NCBI GenBank assembly: GCA_900548895.1
Contig: URLZ01000005.1
Span: 1-64,000 of the forward strand
Length of the DNA stretch: 64,000 nt
Origin: an uncultured Akkermansia sp.
Lineage (GTDB): Bacteria > Verrucomicrobiota > Verrucomicrobiia > Verrucomicrobiales > Akkermansiaceae
Direction: 5' to 3'
Below are positions 62,842 through 64,000 of this stretch, in pieces. A program made the translations under genes and the position numbers. Below the pieces are notes generated by a model. That model saw nothing but the letters and a program-made list of their open reading frames with translations. It did not search any database and was not told the origin of the DNA. Position 1 is the stretch's first letter. The number at the start of each line of letters is the position of its first letter.

Positions 62842-64000
62842 ATGCCTGAACAAAGACGACGTCTCAAGGTGCTGTTGGGCTGCTACGCTTGCGACCCTCA
62901 CTACGGCTCGGAGCCCGGCATGGGATGGAACTTCGCGAGTCGCATTGCGAAGTTTCACGATGTGCATGTGCTGGTCGAGGAAGGGGAGTTCCGCGAGACG
63001 CTCACGCGTTTTGCTGCAAAGCACCCCGAGCAGGTGGAGCACATGACCTTTCACTTCATCCCGCGCGCGCATCATGAGACGCTGCGCAAGTTCTGGCCGC
63101 CGAGCTATTACTGGTTTTACCGCGCATGGCATCGCCGTGCCTATCGCTGCGCGCAGGAGCTGGATCGCCACGAAAACTTCGATTTGGTGCATCAGGTGAC
63201 GATTTCGGGCTTTCGTGAGCCCGGCTATCTCTGGAAGCTTGGCAAGCCCTTCGTCTGGGGACCGCTTGGTGGGTTTACGGATACGCCTTGGTGCCTGTTG
63301 GGCAGCCTTGGAGCTTATGGCTCGGTGTATTTTGCGTTGCGCAACGTGGTGAACTTTTTTCAGAAGCGCTGGGGCCGTGCGGCACGCGCGGCGGCGGCTC
63401 ACAGCCATACTATCCTGACGAGCACGACGAAGGCGGTGGAGGAGATTCGCGCCTTCTGGCACCGGGATGCCGTGCTGATGAATGAGGTGGGGCTCGAGAC
63501 CGGGCACGTGCGCTTTGAGCCCTCCGTGCATGAGCCGGGGACGCCGCTTCGCCTCTGTTGGGCGGGCGAGCACATCCCCCGCAAGGCTCTTGATTTGCTG
63601 CTGCATGCACTGCCTCTCTGCCGCGAGCGTGTGGAGCTTCACGTGCTCAGCAAGGGCCCGCGTATGGCGGCATGGCAGGCTCTTTCCCGTCGCCTTGGTC
63701 TGGGGAAGCTGGTGACTTTCCACGGTTTTGTGCCGCGCGATGAGGCCTTCCGCATCATGTCCTCCAGCCATGTTTTCTGCATCACGAGCGTGCGCGAGGA
63801 TACCTCGACGGTGGTGTTTGAGGCCTTCCGCTACGGCCTGCCGATTGTCGCGCTCGATCACTGCGGCTTCTCCGCCGTGATCAATGAGACCTGCGGCGTG
63901 AAAATCCCCATCCGCTCACGTCGTCAGGTGATCAGGGACTATGCGCGTCACATCGATTTCCTCGCTTCGCATGAGGACGAGCGCCGCCGCCTCTCCGCCG
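62842..64000 (+). CDS. Family 4-type glycosyltransferase (3' end cut by window)
   Basis: At least 386 residues, open to the right edge. The sequence follows the GT-B fold of retaining family 4 transferases: an N-terminal lobe with GCYACDPHYGSEPGMGWNFA, a middle part with PFVWGPLGGFTDT, and a C-terminal lobe with LRLCWAGEHIPRKALDLLLHAL, FHGFVPRDEAF, and the donor-binding EDTSTVVFEAFRYGLPIVAL, which carries the E-x7-E motif. It probably adds a sugar to an exopolysaccharide, O-antigen or glycolipid. An in-frame ATG at 62824 lies within the -10 box and is rejected. The last part of the domain and the stop are outside the window. Confidence 0.9.
   Translation, partial: MPEQRRRLKVLLGCYACDPHYGSEPGMGWNFASRIAKFHDVHVLVEEGEFRETLTRFAAKHPEQVEHMTFHFIPRAHHETLRKFWPPSYYWFYRAWHRRAYRCAQELDRHENFDLVHQVTISGFREPGYLWKLGKPFVWGPLGGFTDTPWCLLGSLGAYGSVYFALRNVVNFFQKRWGRAARAAAAHSHTILTSTTKAVEEIRAFWHRDAVLMNEVGLETGHVRFEPSVHEPGTPLRLCWAGEHIPRKALDLLLHALPLCRERVELHVLSKGPRMAAWQALSRRLGLGKLVTFHGFVPRDEAFRIMSSSHVFCITSVREDTSTVVFEAFRYGLPIVALDHCGFSAVINETCGVKIPIRSRRQVIRDYARHIDFLASHEDERRRLSA

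Overview
The window is a GC-rich chromosomal segment of a Gram-negative bacterium, most likely a Verrucomicrobiota member or a close PVC relative. The main support is a Minf_1886-type protein (a family I know as largely restricted to Verrucomicrobia and Planctomycetes), together with KDO/LPS-export genes, Sel1-repeat and LysM lipoproteins, and a complete lack of Shine-Dalgarno sequences at gene starts. There are no rRNA genes, transposases, integrases, phage genes or CRISPR arrays. It reads as an ordinary core-genome stretch with some lineage-specific secreted proteins.

Layout. 0-8.7 kb: a secreted Ala/Pro-rich protein, a flavodoxin-ferredoxin fusion, a small Sel1 protein, a tandem pair of secreted metzincin-like metalloproteases (the first frameshifted), an agmatine deiminase/Minf_1886 operon, and thiD. 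8.7-14.9 kb: gatA, gatC, two small membrane proteins, tRNA-Leu with an unusual AAG anticodon, a large Sel1 lipoprotein, and tRNA-Pro(GGG). 14.9-23.4 kb (+): argC, an orphan NtrC-type regulator, a GT-C-like membrane protein, xseB-dxs, a short RecO-like protein, and MscS. 23.9-32.4 kb (-): trigger factor, a YejABEF-like peptide ABC importer in the order B-E-A-F, and rpsO. 32.6-38.9 kb (+): NfeD-like and flotillin pair, a membrane protein with a disordered tail, an AmgK-like sugar kinase, and a CHASE2-like membrane protein. 39.3-46.2 kb: pgi, RNase D, nagA, a degenerate E2-like protein, and kdsA. 46.2-50.2 kb: an lptC-like / giant lptA-like / lptB cluster. 50.3-53.8 kb: two LysM lipoproteins, an L,D-transpeptidase, and a PH-domain membrane protein. 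53.9-64 kb: gdhA, an NlpC/P60 lipoprotein, a small HTH-like protein plus xseA, a secreted YDRHGNY-repeat protein, a CPA2 antiporter, an RlmI-like methyltransferase, and a glycosyltransferase cut by the right edge.

How it fits together: much of the content concerns the cell envelope. KDO synthesis and LPS transport (kdsA, lptC/A/B), peptidoglycan handling (LysM proteins, L,D-transpeptidase, NlpC/P60, AmgK-like kinase, nagA), peptide uptake (Yej-type) and membrane organisation or stress (flotillin/NfeD, MscS, CPA2) sit beside housekeeping genes.

The strongest whole-window signal is regulatory. Clean sigma70-type promoters (TTGnCA, spacer usually 17, TAnnnT, often preceded by TGn) lie so close to many start codons that transcription should begin at or within a few bases of the ATG. 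Leaderless or near-leaderless translation therefore appears common, and this fits the missing Shine-Dalgarno sequences. I used these promoters to choose starts for several genes. All calls are by eye; no database search was run.
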